Shown: in pieces, positions 8,801 through 18,010 of the stretch
How positions within the stretch are numbered: the stretch's first letter is position 1
How the letters are laid out: every line of letters starts with the position of its first letter
Assembly (NCBI GenBank): GCA_016700115.1
Contig: CP064999.1
Coordinates: 3,348,001 to 3,412,000, forward strand
Length of the DNA: 64,000 bases
Direction: 5' to 3'
From: Sphingobacteriales bacterium
GTDB taxonomy: Bacteria; Bacteroidota; Bacteroidia; Chitinophagales; UBA2359
Notes under the pieces: generated by a model
Seen by the model: only the letters and a program-made list of their open reading frames with translations
What the model was told of the DNA's origin: nothing
Database searches by the model: none
Translations under genes and position numbers: made by a program

Positions 8801-9565
8801 ATGACTTGGTCCGTATTTTCATCCATCCAGTATCTATGGATTTTTATAGGCCTGATTGCCTTTTTATGGCTATTGTTCCGTCAGACCGCCCCTTACGGAA
8901 GGCATACAAAACAAGGTTTCGGGCTGATGATTAACAACCGGTTGGGATGGGTTTTGATGGAAACTCCGGTCATGATCTGGCTCTTGCTTTTCTTTTTAAT
9001 CGGGAAAAACAATGAGCAATCTCCTTTTGTGGTCTATATATTCATAGGTTTATTTTTGTTGCATTACCTCCACCGCAGTTTCATATTCCCGGCTTTTATG
9101 CGAACAAAAGGCAAATTTATGCCCCTCATGATTGTTTTGCTCGCTCTGTTTTTCAATCTGGTAAACGGCTTCGGTTTAGGTTATTATTTTGCACATTTCG
9201 CTGCCTACCCCCCCGATTGGATTGCTTCCTGGCAGTTTATATCCGGTATTGCACTCTTCCTTTTGGGAATGTGCATCAATATCTACAGCGATTACCGCCT
9301 CATTGGGTTGAGAAAACCCGGCGATGTTTCCTACCATATCCCACATGGCGGCCTTTTTGAGTATATAAGTTGCCCCAACCTGCTTGGAGAATTGATCGAA
9401 TGGGGAGGGTTTGCCCTGATGACCTGCTCCTTGCCCGGTTTTACCTTCTGGTGGTGGAGCATCGCCAATTTGGTGCCCCGTGCTTTAGCTCACCACCGTT
9501 GGTATTTACAACATTTTGAACATTATCCTAAAAACAGAAAAGCATTAATCCCTTTTTTGCTCTAA
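8801..9565 (+). CDS. Steroid 5-alpha-reductase-like (3-oxo-5-alpha-steroid 4-dehydrogenase family) membrane protein
   Basis: A 254-residue integral membrane protein with about six hydrophobic helices. The C-terminal half carries the family signature: SGIALFLLGMCINIYSDY, then LRKPGDVSYHIPHGGLFEYISCPN, GELIEWGGFALMT and HHRWYLQHFEHYPKNRKALIPFLL. These polar loops bind NADPH in steroid 5-alpha-reductases and related DUF1295 proteins. Length (about 255 residues) matches the animal enzymes closely. Bacteroidota members may act on sterols or polyprenyl-type substrates; the substrate here cannot be told. It follows the aspartate kinase after 55 bases on the same strand and could be co-transcribed, with no obvious pathway link. 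Confidence 0.88.
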   Translation: MTWSVFSSIQYLWIFIGLIAFLWLLFRQTAPYGRHTKQGFGLMINNRLGWVLMETPVMIWLLLFFLIGKNNEQSPFVVYIFIGLFLLHYLHRSFIFPAFMRTKGKFMPLMIVLLALFFNLVNGFGLGYYFAHFAAYPPDWIASWQFISGIALFLLGMCINIYSDYRLIGLRKPGDVSYHIPHGGLFEYISCPNLLGELIEWGGFALMTCSLPGFTFWWWSIANLVPRALAHHRWYLQHFEHYPKNRKALIPFLL

Positions 9566-9600
9566 ACCTTCTTCCCTATCTCATTACGGTTCTAAGATTG

Positions 9601-9608
9601 TATATTTG
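9601..9608 (+). promoter_or_regulatory. Bacteroidota -7 box upstream of the secreted esterase
   Basis: TATATTTG matches TAnnTTTG exactly and ends 28 bases before the ATG at 9637. No -33 TTG lies at the usual distance. Confidence 0.4.
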
Positions 9609-9636
9609 CCTGTTAACTTTCAATTATCTCCATATT

Positions 9637-10776
9637 ATGAAACAGCTTCTTACCCCGCTACTGTTTTTGTTTGCAACATTTTCGGTTTATTCCCAGCAAA
9701 CCATTGATTTGACCATGGAGCACGATGGAATTACCCGCGCATATCGCCTCTATGTTCCCGCTGCTTATAACGGCTCTACTCCTGTACCACTGTTATTCAA
9801 CCTGCACGGATATGGGTCGAACAATTTGCAGCAAACTATCTATGGCGATTTCAGAAGCATTGCCGATACTGCCAATTTTATTATCTGTTTACCAAACGGA
9901 ACCCCCGATGCCGGTGGCAGTTTGAGATGGAATTCAGGCTTTGCCACCGGTGTTGACGATGTTGGATTTATTTCAAACCTCATTGATACTATTTCTGCTA
10001 ATTATTCCATTAATCCTGCCATGATTTACAGTACCGGCATGTCAAACGGAGGCTATATGTCCCATACTTTAGCCTGTGAACTCTCAGACAGAATTGCCGC
10101 AATCGCCTCGGTTACCGGCTCGATGACCATACTCCAGCAACTCAACTGCTCCCCCGAACGTCCTGTTCCGGTCATGCAAATTCACGGTACCAATGACCCC
10201 ACAGTTCCATACGAAGGCGGCAGTGGATCAATGGGAATCGAAGATTTGGTTGATTTTTGGGTAGCTCACAACACCTGTTCAACCACTCCGGTCATCACCC
10301 CCGTACCCGACATCAACACCACAGACGGTTCCACCGCTGAAAGATTTGATTACCTCAGTTGTGAAGACCAAACTTCGGTTGCCTTTTACAAAGTAACAGG
10401 CGGCGGACATACCTGGCCGGGGTCCATCATTCTTCTCGCCGGCACGAACAAAGATTTCAGTGCAAGTAAAGTGATTTGGGAGTTTTTCAGACAATTTCAA
10501 CATCCCGGGTTCTCAACTCCTGTTAGCATAAATGAACCACCGCTTCAAACAAAAATTGAGGTCTATCCCAATCCATCTTCAGATTTTGTACAGGTATCCG
10601 GTGTTCCTCAGGCTACAAAACTCCTGCTGACCGACATCAAAGGGCAATGCCTACAGACAATAGATTTAACCCATCCCTCATCAACAGTTTCAATAGCACA
10701 TTTGCCTGCCGGCATTTATCTGTTCCGGTTTTCAAACCCAAATGGCGTTCAAACTTTAAAAGTAGTAAAATGGTAG
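9637..10776 (+). CDS. Secreted esterase, polyhydroxybutyrate depolymerase/feruloyl esterase (LpqC) family, with T9SS sorting domain
   Basis: About 379 residues from the ATG at 9637; the in-frame ATA/TTG region further upstream would precede the signal peptide. Residues 1-20 (MKQLLTPLLFLFATFSVYSQ) form a signal peptide. The alpha/beta hydrolase domain has the oxyanion segment NLHGYGSN, the nucleophile in STGMSNGGYMS (Ser about 136), a PVMQIHGTNDPTVPYEGG Asp region and the histidine in TGGGHTWPG. The last 75 residues (VYPNPSSDF onward, ending in LPAGIYLFRF and KVVKW) are a type A T9SS C-terminal domain. It is therefore predicted to be exported across the outer membrane to cleave ester polymers such as acylated polysaccharides or polyhydroxyalkanoates. 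Confidence 0.9.
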   Translation: MKQLLTPLLFLFATFSVYSQQTIDLTMEHDGITRAYRLYVPAAYNGSTPVPLLFNLHGYGSNNLQQTIYGDFRSIADTANFIICLPNGTPDAGGSLRWNSGFATGVDDVGFISNLIDTISANYSINPAMIYSTGMSNGGYMSHTLACELSDRIAAIASVTGSMTILQQLNCSPERPVPVMQIHGTNDPTVPYEGGSGSMGIEDLVDFWVAHNTCSTTPVITPVPDINTTDGSTAERFDYLSCEDQTSVAFYKVTGGGHTWPGSIILLAGTNKDFSASKVIWEFFRQFQHPGFSTPVSINEPPLQTKIEVYPNPSSDFVQVSGVPQATKLLLTDIKGQCLQTIDLTHPSSTVSIAHLPAGIYLFRFSNPNGVQTLKVVKW

Positions 10777-10805
10777 TGGATGGGGGGATTGCTCGCCAAA
10801 AAACG

Positions 10806-11741
10806 CTACCCTAAATCATGCCATGCTTTTGCACCGCTTTGGTTAATCGCAGAGGTATAGCTATTTGTTTCTATTTTTAAGTTGTTCAACAAACTTTTAA
10901 CCGCTGTTGCCACTTTTAACGCAGTCTCTTCCCCTTTCGAAAACGCAAAAACCGAAGGTCCCGACCCCGAAATCCCAAAAGAAATTGCCCCGTGCAGCAT
11001 AGCTTTTGTTCTCATCAAATCAAATTGCGGAATTAGTGCCGCCCGATAGGGTTCTGCAAACCGATCCGTCATAGATTTTCCCATCAACTCGAAATCACCC
11101 GTATAAAGCGCAGATACAAAACCTGCAATATTTCCGGTTTGAATGATAGCCTCTTTTAGCCCGATTTCTTTGGGTAAAATATTCCGCGCCTCTTTCGTCA
11201 AAATCTCAATTTGCGGATGAATTACCGTAACCCACAACCCCTCCGGCACAGGTAGCTGAACAATCTCAAGCGGATGATAACTTTTTATCAAAACAATACC
11301 GCCCATCATCGAAGGTGCAACATTATCCGCATGGCGCGAACCACTCGCAATGACCTCCCCGTCAAGCGCAAACTCGACCAGCTCCGTTTTTGTAAAAGGG
11401 CTGCCCATCAACTTATTCACCGCCATAACCCCTGCTACTGCACTTGCAGCACTCGACCCTAATCCGCTGCCAAATGGCATCTTCTTCTTGATCGCCACGT
11501 CTATTCCCCTTGACCCTTTACCCACCATTTCAAACATCGTTAAAATCCCACCGGTTGCAGTATTCTCTTCCGGCAAATAGGACAACTTGCCATCATCCCC
11601 CTCTATCTTTACAATGCGAACTTCTCCAACATCATTCCACCATACCGAAACCTCATCGCCCGGAGTTTCAATTGCCAGACCCAACACATCAAACCCACAA
11701 TTCAAATTCGCCACTGTCGCAGGTGCAAATGCTGTTACCAT
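10806..11741 (-). CDS. thrB: Homoserine kinase
   Basis: A 311-residue GHMP-family kinase that phosphorylates L-homoserine in threonine biosynthesis. The N-terminus VTAFAPATVANLNCGFDVLG and the ATP-binding motif MPFGSGLGSSAASA (about residues 88-101) are diagnostic, as is the C-terminal SFGISGSGPSVFA glycine-rich motif. Length matches the family. The ATG at 11741 begins two residues before the conserved motif. It is transcribed away from the 21-bp repeat array, with a TAACTTTG -7 box 46 bases upstream. The rest of the threonine operon (thrA and thrC) is not adjacent, which is unusual for Bacteroidota, where thrA-thrB-thrC are often together. Confidence 0.95.
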   Translation of the reverse strand: MVTAFAPATVANLNCGFDVLGLAIETPGDEVSVWWNDVGEVRIVKIEGDDGKLSYLPEENTATGGILTMFEMVGKGSRGIDVAIKKKMPFGSGLGSSAASAVAGVMAVNKLMGSPFTKTELVEFALDGEVIASGSRHADNVAPSMMGGIVLIKSYHPLEIVQLPVPEGLWVTVIHPQIEILTKEARNILPKEIGLKEAIIQTGNIAGFVSALYTGDFELMGKSMTDRFAEPYRAALIPQFDLMRTKAMLHGAISFGISGSGPSVFAFSKGEETALKVATAVKSLLNNLKIETNSYTSAINQSGAKAWHDLG

Positions 11742-11786
11742 GTTTTGTCTTATATTCCTGAAGTTATGCTTCTCTTCTTATTTCCG

Positions 11787-11794
11787 CAAAGTTA
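11787..11794 (-). promoter_or_regulatory. Bacteroidota -7 box for thrB
   Basis: The minus strand reads TAACTTTG, matching TAnnTTTG, 45 bases before the thrB ATG. No clear TTG is present at -33. The 21-bp repeat array begins about 165 bases further upstream. Confidence 0.45.
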
Positions 11795-11959
11795 ATAATT
11801 AACATTAGTCCGGGATTAAATTTGAGTAATTATTGGGAGTTCTATAAGAACAGCGAGCGCTTGTGGAGTGATGGACAGAACCTCGAAAAGGTGAAATGTT
11901 TGTAACAAACAAACACCAATCGGCAAAAAACCCTGAAAGGGCAACTTTAAAAACGCAAT

Positions 11960-12533
11960 CAGTTTGAATCACCTTTGCTTCAGTTTGAATCACCTTTGCT
12001 TCAGTTTGAATCACCTTTGCTTCAGTTTGAATCACCTTTGCTTCAGTTTGAATCACCTTTGCTTCAGTTTGAATCACCTTTGCTTCAGTTTGAATCACCT
12101 TTGATTCATCACCTTTGATTCAGTTTGAATCACCTTTGATTCAGTTTGAATCACCTTTGCTTCAGTTTGAATCACCTTTGCTTCAGTTTGAATCACCTTT
12201 GCTTCAGTTTGAATCACCTTTGCTTCAGTTTGAATCACCTTTGCTTAAGTTTGAATCACCTTTGCTTCAGTTTGAATCACCTTTGCTTCAGTTTGAATCA
12301 CCTTTGCTTAAGTTTGAATCACCTTTGCTTCAGTTTGAATCACCTTTGCTTCAGTTTGAATCACCTTTGCTTCAGTTTGAATCACCTTTGCTTCAGTTTG
12401 AATCACCTTTGCTTCAGTTTGAATCACCTTTGCTTCAGTTTGAATCACCTTTGATTCAGTTTGAATCACCTTTGCTTCAGTTTGAATCACCTTTGCTTAA
12501 GTTTGAATCACCTTTGCTTAAGTTTGAATCACC
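11960..12533. repeat. Tandem array of a 21-bp repeat (minisatellite 1)
   Basis: The unit is CAGTTTGAATCACCTTTGCTT. I count 26 full copies plus two 14-base partial units: one at about 12105-12118, where 7 bases are missing, and the last one, which stops at 12533. Three positions vary between copies (CTT/ATT before the boundary, and CAG/AAG after it). The unit length equals two turns of B-DNA and also seven codons, so long stop-free frames run on both strands (LQFESPL on plus, IQTEAKV on minus). These are by-products of the period rather than evidence of a protein: the 7-base deletion breaks the frame and no domain is recognisable. The array lies between the 3' end of the LVIVD gene and the promoter of thrB. 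Confidence 0.95.
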
Positions 12534-12685
12534 GGGCTTTTATACCGCTTTTTTATAGTGTGTTCCATTTTGAAACCTCTAAAAGTGGATTTGAAGAATT
12601 GTAAATTTTGATGTGTTGATTTGTGTTTTCGCAGCGAGGGATGCTTCAAACAGATAAAAGTACTTTGTTTAAACTCCATAAAAAA

Positions 12686-12709
12686 CCCCGATGGTGAAAA
12701 CCATCGGGG
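12686..12709 (-). terminator. Rho-independent terminator of the LVIVD lipoprotein gene
   Basis: A perfect 10-base stem (CCCCGATGGT / ACCATCGGGG) with a GAAA loop on the plus strand. Read on the minus strand it is followed by TTTTTTAT, and it lies 92 bases after the stop of the gene at 12801-14108. Confidence 0.85.
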
Positions 12710-12800
12710 AACATAAACGAAAAACAGCGCTGTTTTGAACTAAAAATTTAAGTTAGTTCATATTAGACGGATTGTATGTTTTAAATTGATGAAACTAAAA

Positions 12801-14108
12801 TCATGGCTTAACCGGAATGGTACTAAGCAAACTGATTTCCTGAAGATTGCTGTAATCATATTGATATAAACCGTTTGCACCTATCATAAGCAATATTTGA
12901 TTGTAAGGAATGACATCAAAAGCGTTGATGTTGTCATAGTGTGCAATCTGATTTAGGTCAATCTGATAGACATTGGAAGCATTATAGATTTTCAGACCGG
13001 CATCTCCGTCACAGATAAACAAAGTACTGTTGTCAATTCCTAAACCATGTGGATTGGTCATTGGATAGGTTTTTATCAGAATGGGGTTGGTTAAATCTAC
13101 AATATCCAAAACTTCAAGTTGGTTGGAAAAACCCTGACAAGTAGTGCCGGAACGAAGGGTTACATAAGCATAATCTCCTTCTGCAACAACGGGATCACAA
13201 CTTGTTACGTGTGAAAACTGTGAAACATAATTTGGTTGAGCCGGATTTGAAAGTCCATAAACAAACATTCCGGTTTGAGAACCAATCAATAAATGGTTTC
13301 GAAAGGGGAATATGGTTTCAATATTCCATCCGATATTGGTGGTTCCTGTGGTAGAAGGTTGTGCGGGATTTCCGACATAGTAAGTTTGTAAACTGCTGAG
13401 TGTAACGATATAGAGGTAATCACCGGCAAGGGTAAAACGAGCCATAGAACCTCCAACCCCTACAGATGGTGCGTTAGACTGCGTATCTCCTCCTGATGAA
13501 GGAGGCATAACTCCTCCGGTTGAGGTTGTTGTGTTGACAGGCCCTCCTTCAAAAGAATCTACCATATTATCCACAAACATGACCGGATAACCCTGATTGC
13601 AGTCATAAGATTCTGTTCTTTCTACCTGCTGGTATTCCGTAACGATTCCTTCTTCAGGGCTGAAAGGAAAATTATCTGCAAAAACATTTTCAGTCCTGGA
13701 AATAAAGGTCGCATTGGCAGGATCCGAAATATCTATTGCCAATAAATCAATATAGCTGTCGGCATATAAAATGTTGTTTTTAACTGCCATATCCACATTT
13801 CCGACAATCTCAATAAAAGCAATGTTTTGAGGAGAAGCAGGGTTGCTGTTGTCAATGACATGGATGCCTTTAAGTGGTTCGTTGATTAACAGATAGGGCG
13901 GTTTGAAATAGATTTTACCCGATTGTTTTAAATCCCGAGGAGCAGAAACGGTTATGGGTTGTCTTAACTCTTCGAGCGACAGATAAACCGGCTCATAAGC
14001 CATATAAGTGTAAGTTTGCTCACATTTGTCAGAACAGGATGGTGATAAAACCAATAAATAGCCAAGAATGGCCATACAAGCCAAAAATGAAAAGGTTAGT
14101 TTTTTCAT
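12801..14108 (-). CDS. LVIVD-repeat lipoprotein
   Basis: A 435-residue exported protein with a hydrophobic N-terminus (FSFLACMAILGYLLVLS) ending in SPSC, a loose Bacteroidota lipobox, so it is probably lipid-anchored. The body consists of repeated beta-propeller-like blades with the pattern of LVIVD proteins: IHVIDNSNPASPQ, LLAIDISDPANATF, TYYVGNPAQPST, VYGLSNPAQPNY and LEVLDIVDLTNP. Family members are predicted surface beta-propellers of unknown ligand. Between about residues 180 and 215 there is a Ser/Gly/Thr-rich low-complexity linker. It is followed by a strong terminator and is divergent from the EamA transporter gene. Confidence 0.85.
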   Translation of the reverse strand: MKKLTFSFLACMAILGYLLVLSPSCSDKCEQTYTYMAYEPVYLSLEELRQPITVSAPRDLKQSGKIYFKPPYLLINEPLKGIHVIDNSNPASPQNIAFIEIVGNVDMAVKNNILYADSYIDLLAIDISDPANATFISRTENVFADNFPFSPEEGIVTEYQQVERTESYDCNQGYPVMFVDNMVDSFEGGPVNTTTSTGGVMPPSSGGDTQSNAPSVGVGGSMARFTLAGDYLYIVTLSSLQTYYVGNPAQPSTTGTTNIGWNIETIFPFRNHLLIGSQTGMFVYGLSNPAQPNYVSQFSHVTSCDPVVAEGDYAYVTLRSGTTCQGFSNQLEVLDIVDLTNPILIKTYPMTNPHGLGIDNSTLFICDGDAGLKIYNASNVYQIDLNQIAHYDNINAFDVIPYNQILLMIGANGLYQYDYSNLQEISLLSTIPVKP

Positions 14109-14279
14109 GATTTACCGGGATGTTTTGAATTTGAATTGATGGATGATTGCGATTTACAAAAACAAGAACGTATCGAATAGGGGGGAGGGTTGCTTTAACC
14201 TCACACAAAATAGGGTTAAAAAGGTAAAGGATATACTAATAAAGGTAAATTTACGACAAAATTCAAGATTTTAACGTTT

Positions 14280-15155
14280 ATGGAGCCTTTGTATTTGCGT
14301 GAACACGGTAGAGGAATTGCAGCAGTGGTTATTGCATCGGTTGTCTGGAGTACCGGCGGGTTGTTTGTCAAGTTGCTACCGTTTAACGCAATGACCATAT
14401 TGTTTTACCGCTCCCTGTTTGCAGGAATTTTGTTTGCTGCCGTTTATCGCCGTGAAGTACTTTTGGTCAATAAGACTGCTTTTATTGCCTCCGGTTTTTA
14501 TGCCTTGTTACTGATTTGCTTCGTATCGGCAACCAAACTGACTACTGCTGCAAACGCTATCTTTCTTCAATATACCGCACCGGTTTATGTGTTGTTGTTG
14601 GAGCCCCGGTTGTTTGGTCTGAAATTACAAAAAATCAATGTCATTACTATTATTGCCTGTGTTGCAGGGATGGGTTTGTTCTTTTCTGACAATCTCGAAG
14701 GCGGTGGGGGTTGGGGAAATCTGATTGCCTTGTTGTCCGGAGTGTTTTTGGCTGGTTTATTGCTTTCGCAGCGCATGAATGACCACCGATATTATATTTC
14801 TGCTGTTTTTTGGGGAAATGTGTGGATCGTCCTGATTTGTTTTCCTTTTTTTGCCATGTCTGCCACCCCCTCTACAGAACAATTTGGGATGTTGATGTTT
14901 CTGGGATTTGTTCAAATAGGAGTTGGATATTTATTGTTTACCTACGGTCTGAAAAGAACCCTTGCCATAGAGAGCGCTTTGCTGGCAATGATTGAACCGG
15001 TCTTAAATCCGGTATGGGTTTGGATAGGACATGGTGAAAAACCTTCGTTACAGGCTTTGTTAGGTGGGGCTATTATTATTATCGCTTTGTCGGTAAGGAT
15101 CCTGGTGCTGGAGCTTGCTAAAAATTCAAAAAAAGAAATAAAATCAATAAACTAA
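14280..15155 (+). CDS. EamA/DMT-family transporter
   Basis: A 291-residue integral membrane protein with ten predicted helices, in two similar halves of five, which is the EamA (drug/metabolite transporter, RhaT-like) architecture. Diagnostic segments are VIASVVWSTGGLFVKLLPFNAM at the start of repeat one (given here in part) and GVGYLLFTYGLKRTLAIESALLAMIEPVLNPVWVW in repeat two (also in part). Such carriers export metabolites, amino acids or drugs; the substrate cannot be predicted. The C-terminus is basic (KNSKKEIKSIN), as expected for a cytoplasmic tail. A short hairpin (TTTAACC/GGTTAAA, 14194-14220) lies in the divergent upstream region. Confidence 0.88.
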   Translation: MEPLYLREHGRGIAAVVIASVVWSTGGLFVKLLPFNAMTILFYRSLFAGILFAAVYRREVLLVNKTAFIASGFYALLLICFVSATKLTTAANAIFLQYTAPVYVLLLEPRLFGLKLQKINVITIIACVAGMGLFFSDNLEGGGGWGNLIALLSGVFLAGLLLSQRMNDHRYYISAVFWGNVWIVLICFPFFAMSATPSTEQFGMLMFLGFVQIGVGYLLFTYGLKRTLAIESALLAMIEPVLNPVWVWIGHGEKPSLQALLGGAIIIIALSVRILVLELAKNSKKEIKSIN

Positions 15156-15301
15156 TCTGATTAGTTAGTTTTTGCTCAGTGGATAAGAGATTTAAAAGTT
15201 CGATATCTCCCTTTCCAATTCTTAATGTCTCTTATTTTCAATAGAAGTGTGTTTCTTATTAGAAACTAAGTGCGTTTGTAGCTTTTTGGATTTAAAATTC
15301 C

Positions 15302-15309
15302 TACATTTG
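15302..15309 (+). promoter_or_regulatory. Possible -7 box of the FG-GAP protein gene
   Basis: TACATTTG matches TAnnTTTG and sits inside a short palindrome (CCTACATTTGTAGG). A TTTG at 15276-15279 is 22 bases upstream, slightly long for the -33 element. The gene starts 160 bases later, implying a long leader. The rest of 15156-15468 shows nothing recognisable. Confidence 0.35.
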
Positions 15310-15468
15310 TAGGATACAGTTTTATCCAGTTTTAAGATAAAATTTTGATATTGTGAAACAAGAAATTAATAACATTTGGATATATACTTTTTTAAATAGC
15401 AAAACAAACATATACTATTCGGTCTAAAATGTTGGGCAGTTTTAATTAATCAATCCAAAAACATTGCC

Positions 15469-17952
15469 ATGAAATCATACTCCTTTATTTCAACATTGCT
15501 TGCCATATTCATTCTTAACTTTTTTGGCATTAGCTTGACTATAGAGGCTCAAACCGGTTTTGATCAGCACTGGCGAATTGCTCCTATCATTAACAATCCT
15601 ATCAATATTCTTTCTGCTGACTTTGACAATGACGGCGATAGGGATATCATTGTAATATCTTATTTAAACAGCCCGAATAAAAAGGTTGCTATCTTTGAAA
15701 ATGTAGAGGGTGTTTATGCCGGAATTCCGATGCTAACCCATCATTTGAACGAAAGTGGTGATATAAATATACAATTGGCAGATTTAGACAATGACAACTA
15801 TTTAGATCTGGTTTTTGCGTTTAAAAATCTCAACAAAATTGCATGGAGTAAAAACAATGGGGGTTTTAATTTTAGTGATTTGCAAACCATTACTACTGCC
15901 GTTAATTATCTGAAATTTGTTGAGATATTGGATTTTGACAACGACAATGACCTTGACCTGCTCTCTGCTTCGAGTTATGATCATAAGATTGCTTTGTATG
16001 AAAACCTTGGCGATGGCAATTTTGGAAACCAAATTGTAATAGCCCAAAATGCCTATCAGACCTCTGTCGTAACAGCATTGGATGTTGACAATGACGGACT
16101 GAAAGATGTCATATCGGGAGCTTCAGTAATTTATGGGTTAGCATGGCATAAAAACTACGGAAATGGTATTTTTGGTGTCCCTCAAACTATTACCAATGCC
16201 TTTTTTAATCCAACTCAAATTGCTATAGCTGATATGAATAACGATGGTATCGAGGATTTGATAGTTAATTCAGGTTCTAAAAAATACCTCATTTTGAGGG
16301 ATGTAACGCAGAGTTTTGTTGATCCGATTTTAATACATTCAAACGGTTATTCTCCCTTTTTCCTTATCGATTTCAATTTTGATGGCAATAAGGATATCAT
16401 TTTCCCTTTAAATAATAACACGGTTAATATATTGTTGAATTATGGAAATGCTATTTTTGAAGGGCCTGTTCAACTCGTAAACATGACCTATCCGCTCAGT
16501 ACTTTTGCAGTTCAGGATGTTGACAACAATGGGTATATTGATATTTTAATTACCACCAATTCTACTTATTCGGATAGGGTAGAATGGTACGAAAATCAGG
16601 ATAATTCAACCTTTGTTCAGCATATATTGGCAGAGAACAATGCCATACTATATGATATATTTAATTCCGATTTAGATAATGACGGAGATATTGATGTGTT
16701 GTCGGCTTCTTATGGGGATAAAAAAATTGCCTGGTTCGAAAACTTAGGCAACGGCACGTTTAACACTATAAAAGTCATTACCCGGAATGCTTGGGGTGCA
16801 AACACTGTTTTCGCAGCAGATTTGGACAACGACGGGTTTATTGATGTACTATCATCATCCTATAACGATGATAAAATTGCATGGTATAGAAATGAAGGAC
16901 AAGGCAATTTTAGCGAACAAATTTTAATAACCAATACAGCAGAAGGAGCTATGGCAGTAACAGCCGCAGATTTTGATAATGATGGTGATGCCGATGTGGT
17001 TGCCGCTATTTATGAAGAACAACTTTTCCGATATGCGAATGATGGTAGTGGTAGTTTCAGCCTCGAACAAACATTCATTGTTCCTATTGCGATCCAAAAA
17101 ATCAGGATTGCCGATCTGAATTACGATGGATTTCCTGACATCATTTTTGCAGCTTCCCAAAATGAGGAAGCCGGAATAATTGGTTGGATTAAAAATAACG
17201 GAGACGGCACATTTTATCCAAATTATTCTACCATAGCTATTGTGCCCGGTATAAATGACTTTGATGTTGGTGATATTGACAACGACGGACTGCCCGATGT
17301 AGTGGGGGTCTCTCTTTTTTACGATCAATCTATCTGGTATAGAAACAATGGCGAAGGATTTCCTTTTAGTGAAGAAATCATCTGTACCTGTCTTAACGAA
17401 CCTGTTGCCGTAAGTGCGGAAGACTTAGATAACGATGGTGATTTGGATATCATTGTCGGATCGATAGGAAACGATAGGGTAGAATGGTATCAAAATGACG
17501 GCATGGGAAACTTTCAAGCAGCCGATTTTCCAATTTCAAATTTGGGAAATATAAGAGCCATTTTAGCTGCCGATATTGATAATGACGGATATAAGGATGT
17601 TGTTTTGGGATATAATTCTTACAGTATAATTGACTGGCATCGGAACCTGTTTCTCAATATTGCCTCTAATACAGTTTATACCGATAAGATTCAACAATTA
17701 CAAATCCTGCAACTTTCCCCCAATCCCACACAAAACACCATCACCATTACCTATACTACTCCCGACAACCAACCTTTATCCTTACAAATGCACGACCTCG
17801 CGGGTAAACAGGCATTTACCCAAACTAATTTGCCTGCTTCACCCGGTATTCATACCGTTACTTTAAACATGCAACACCTGACCAAAGGAATGTATTTGCT
17901 CACCCTATCTTCGGCAAAAACTGCCCTGAGTGAGAAGATTTTGAAGGAGTAA
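15469..17952 (+). CDS. Secreted FG-GAP/VCBS repeat protein with T9SS sorting domain
   Basis: An 827-residue protein with a signal peptide (about residues 1-28, ending IEAQ). The body is a run of about a dozen FG-GAP/VCBS blades with the calcium-loop signature DxDNDGxxD, for example DFDNDGDRDII, DVDNDGLKDVI, DLDNDGDIDVL and DIDNDGYKDVV, alternating with IAWFENLGNGTF-type strands. These form seven-bladed integrin-like beta-propellers that bind calcium. Residues from about 750 (LSPNPTQNTITITY to GMYLLTLSSA and SEKILKE) are a type A T9SS C-terminal domain, so the protein is exported to the cell surface or released. An IS30 element was inserted just after the gene and does not interrupt it. Confidence 0.93.
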   Translation: MKSYSFISTLLAIFILNFFGISLTIEAQTGFDQHWRIAPIINNPINILSADFDNDGDRDIIVISYLNSPNKKVAIFENVEGVYAGIPMLTHHLNESGDINIQLADLDNDNYLDLVFAFKNLNKIAWSKNNGGFNFSDLQTITTAVNYLKFVEILDFDNDNDLDLLSASSYDHKIALYENLGDGNFGNQIVIAQNAYQTSVVTALDVDNDGLKDVISGASVIYGLAWHKNYGNGIFGVPQTITNAFFNPTQIAIADMNNDGIEDLIVNSGSKKYLILRDVTQSFVDPILIHSNGYSPFFLIDFNFDGNKDIIFPLNNNTVNILLNYGNAIFEGPVQLVNMTYPLSTFAVQDVDNNGYIDILITTNSTYSDRVEWYENQDNSTFVQHILAENNAILYDIFNSDLDNDGDIDVLSASYGDKKIAWFENLGNGTFNTIKVITRNAWGANTVFAADLDNDGFIDVLSSSYNDDKIAWYRNEGQGNFSEQILITNTAEGAMAVTAADFDNDGDADVVAAIYEEQLFRYANDGSGSFSLEQTFIVPIAIQKIRIADLNYDGFPDIIFAASQNEEAGIIGWIKNNGDGTFYPNYSTIAIVPGINDFDVGDIDNDGLPDVVGVSLFYDQSIWYRNNGEGFPFSEEIICTCLNEPVAVSAEDLDNDGDLDIIVGSIGNDRVEWYQNDGMGNFQAADFPISNLGNIRAILAADIDNDGYKDVVLGYNSYSIIDWHRNLFLNIASNTVYTDKIQQLQILQLSPNPTQNTITITYTTPDNQPLSLQMHDLAGKQAFTQTNLPASPGIHTVTLNMQHLTKGMYLLTLSSAKTALSEKILKE

Positions 17953-18010
17953 GGAAGGGGATTCAAGGCTTATGATTTACTTCCGGATTTTTAAGGGATG
18001 CAGGTTCCTA

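Noticed and set aside
11960..12533. CRISPR array
   Set aside because: Units are directly adjacent with no spacers, the repeat is only 21 bases and no cas gene is present. The same applies to 43515-43954.
12115..12558. 147-codon plus-strand open frame of heptad repeats (LQFESPL) and minus-strand frames (IQTEAKV)
   Set aside because: They arise from a 21-base (seven-codon) tandem repeat that has no stops. Both strands are open, the 7-base deletion breaks the frame, and there is no ribosome binding site, signal or domain.
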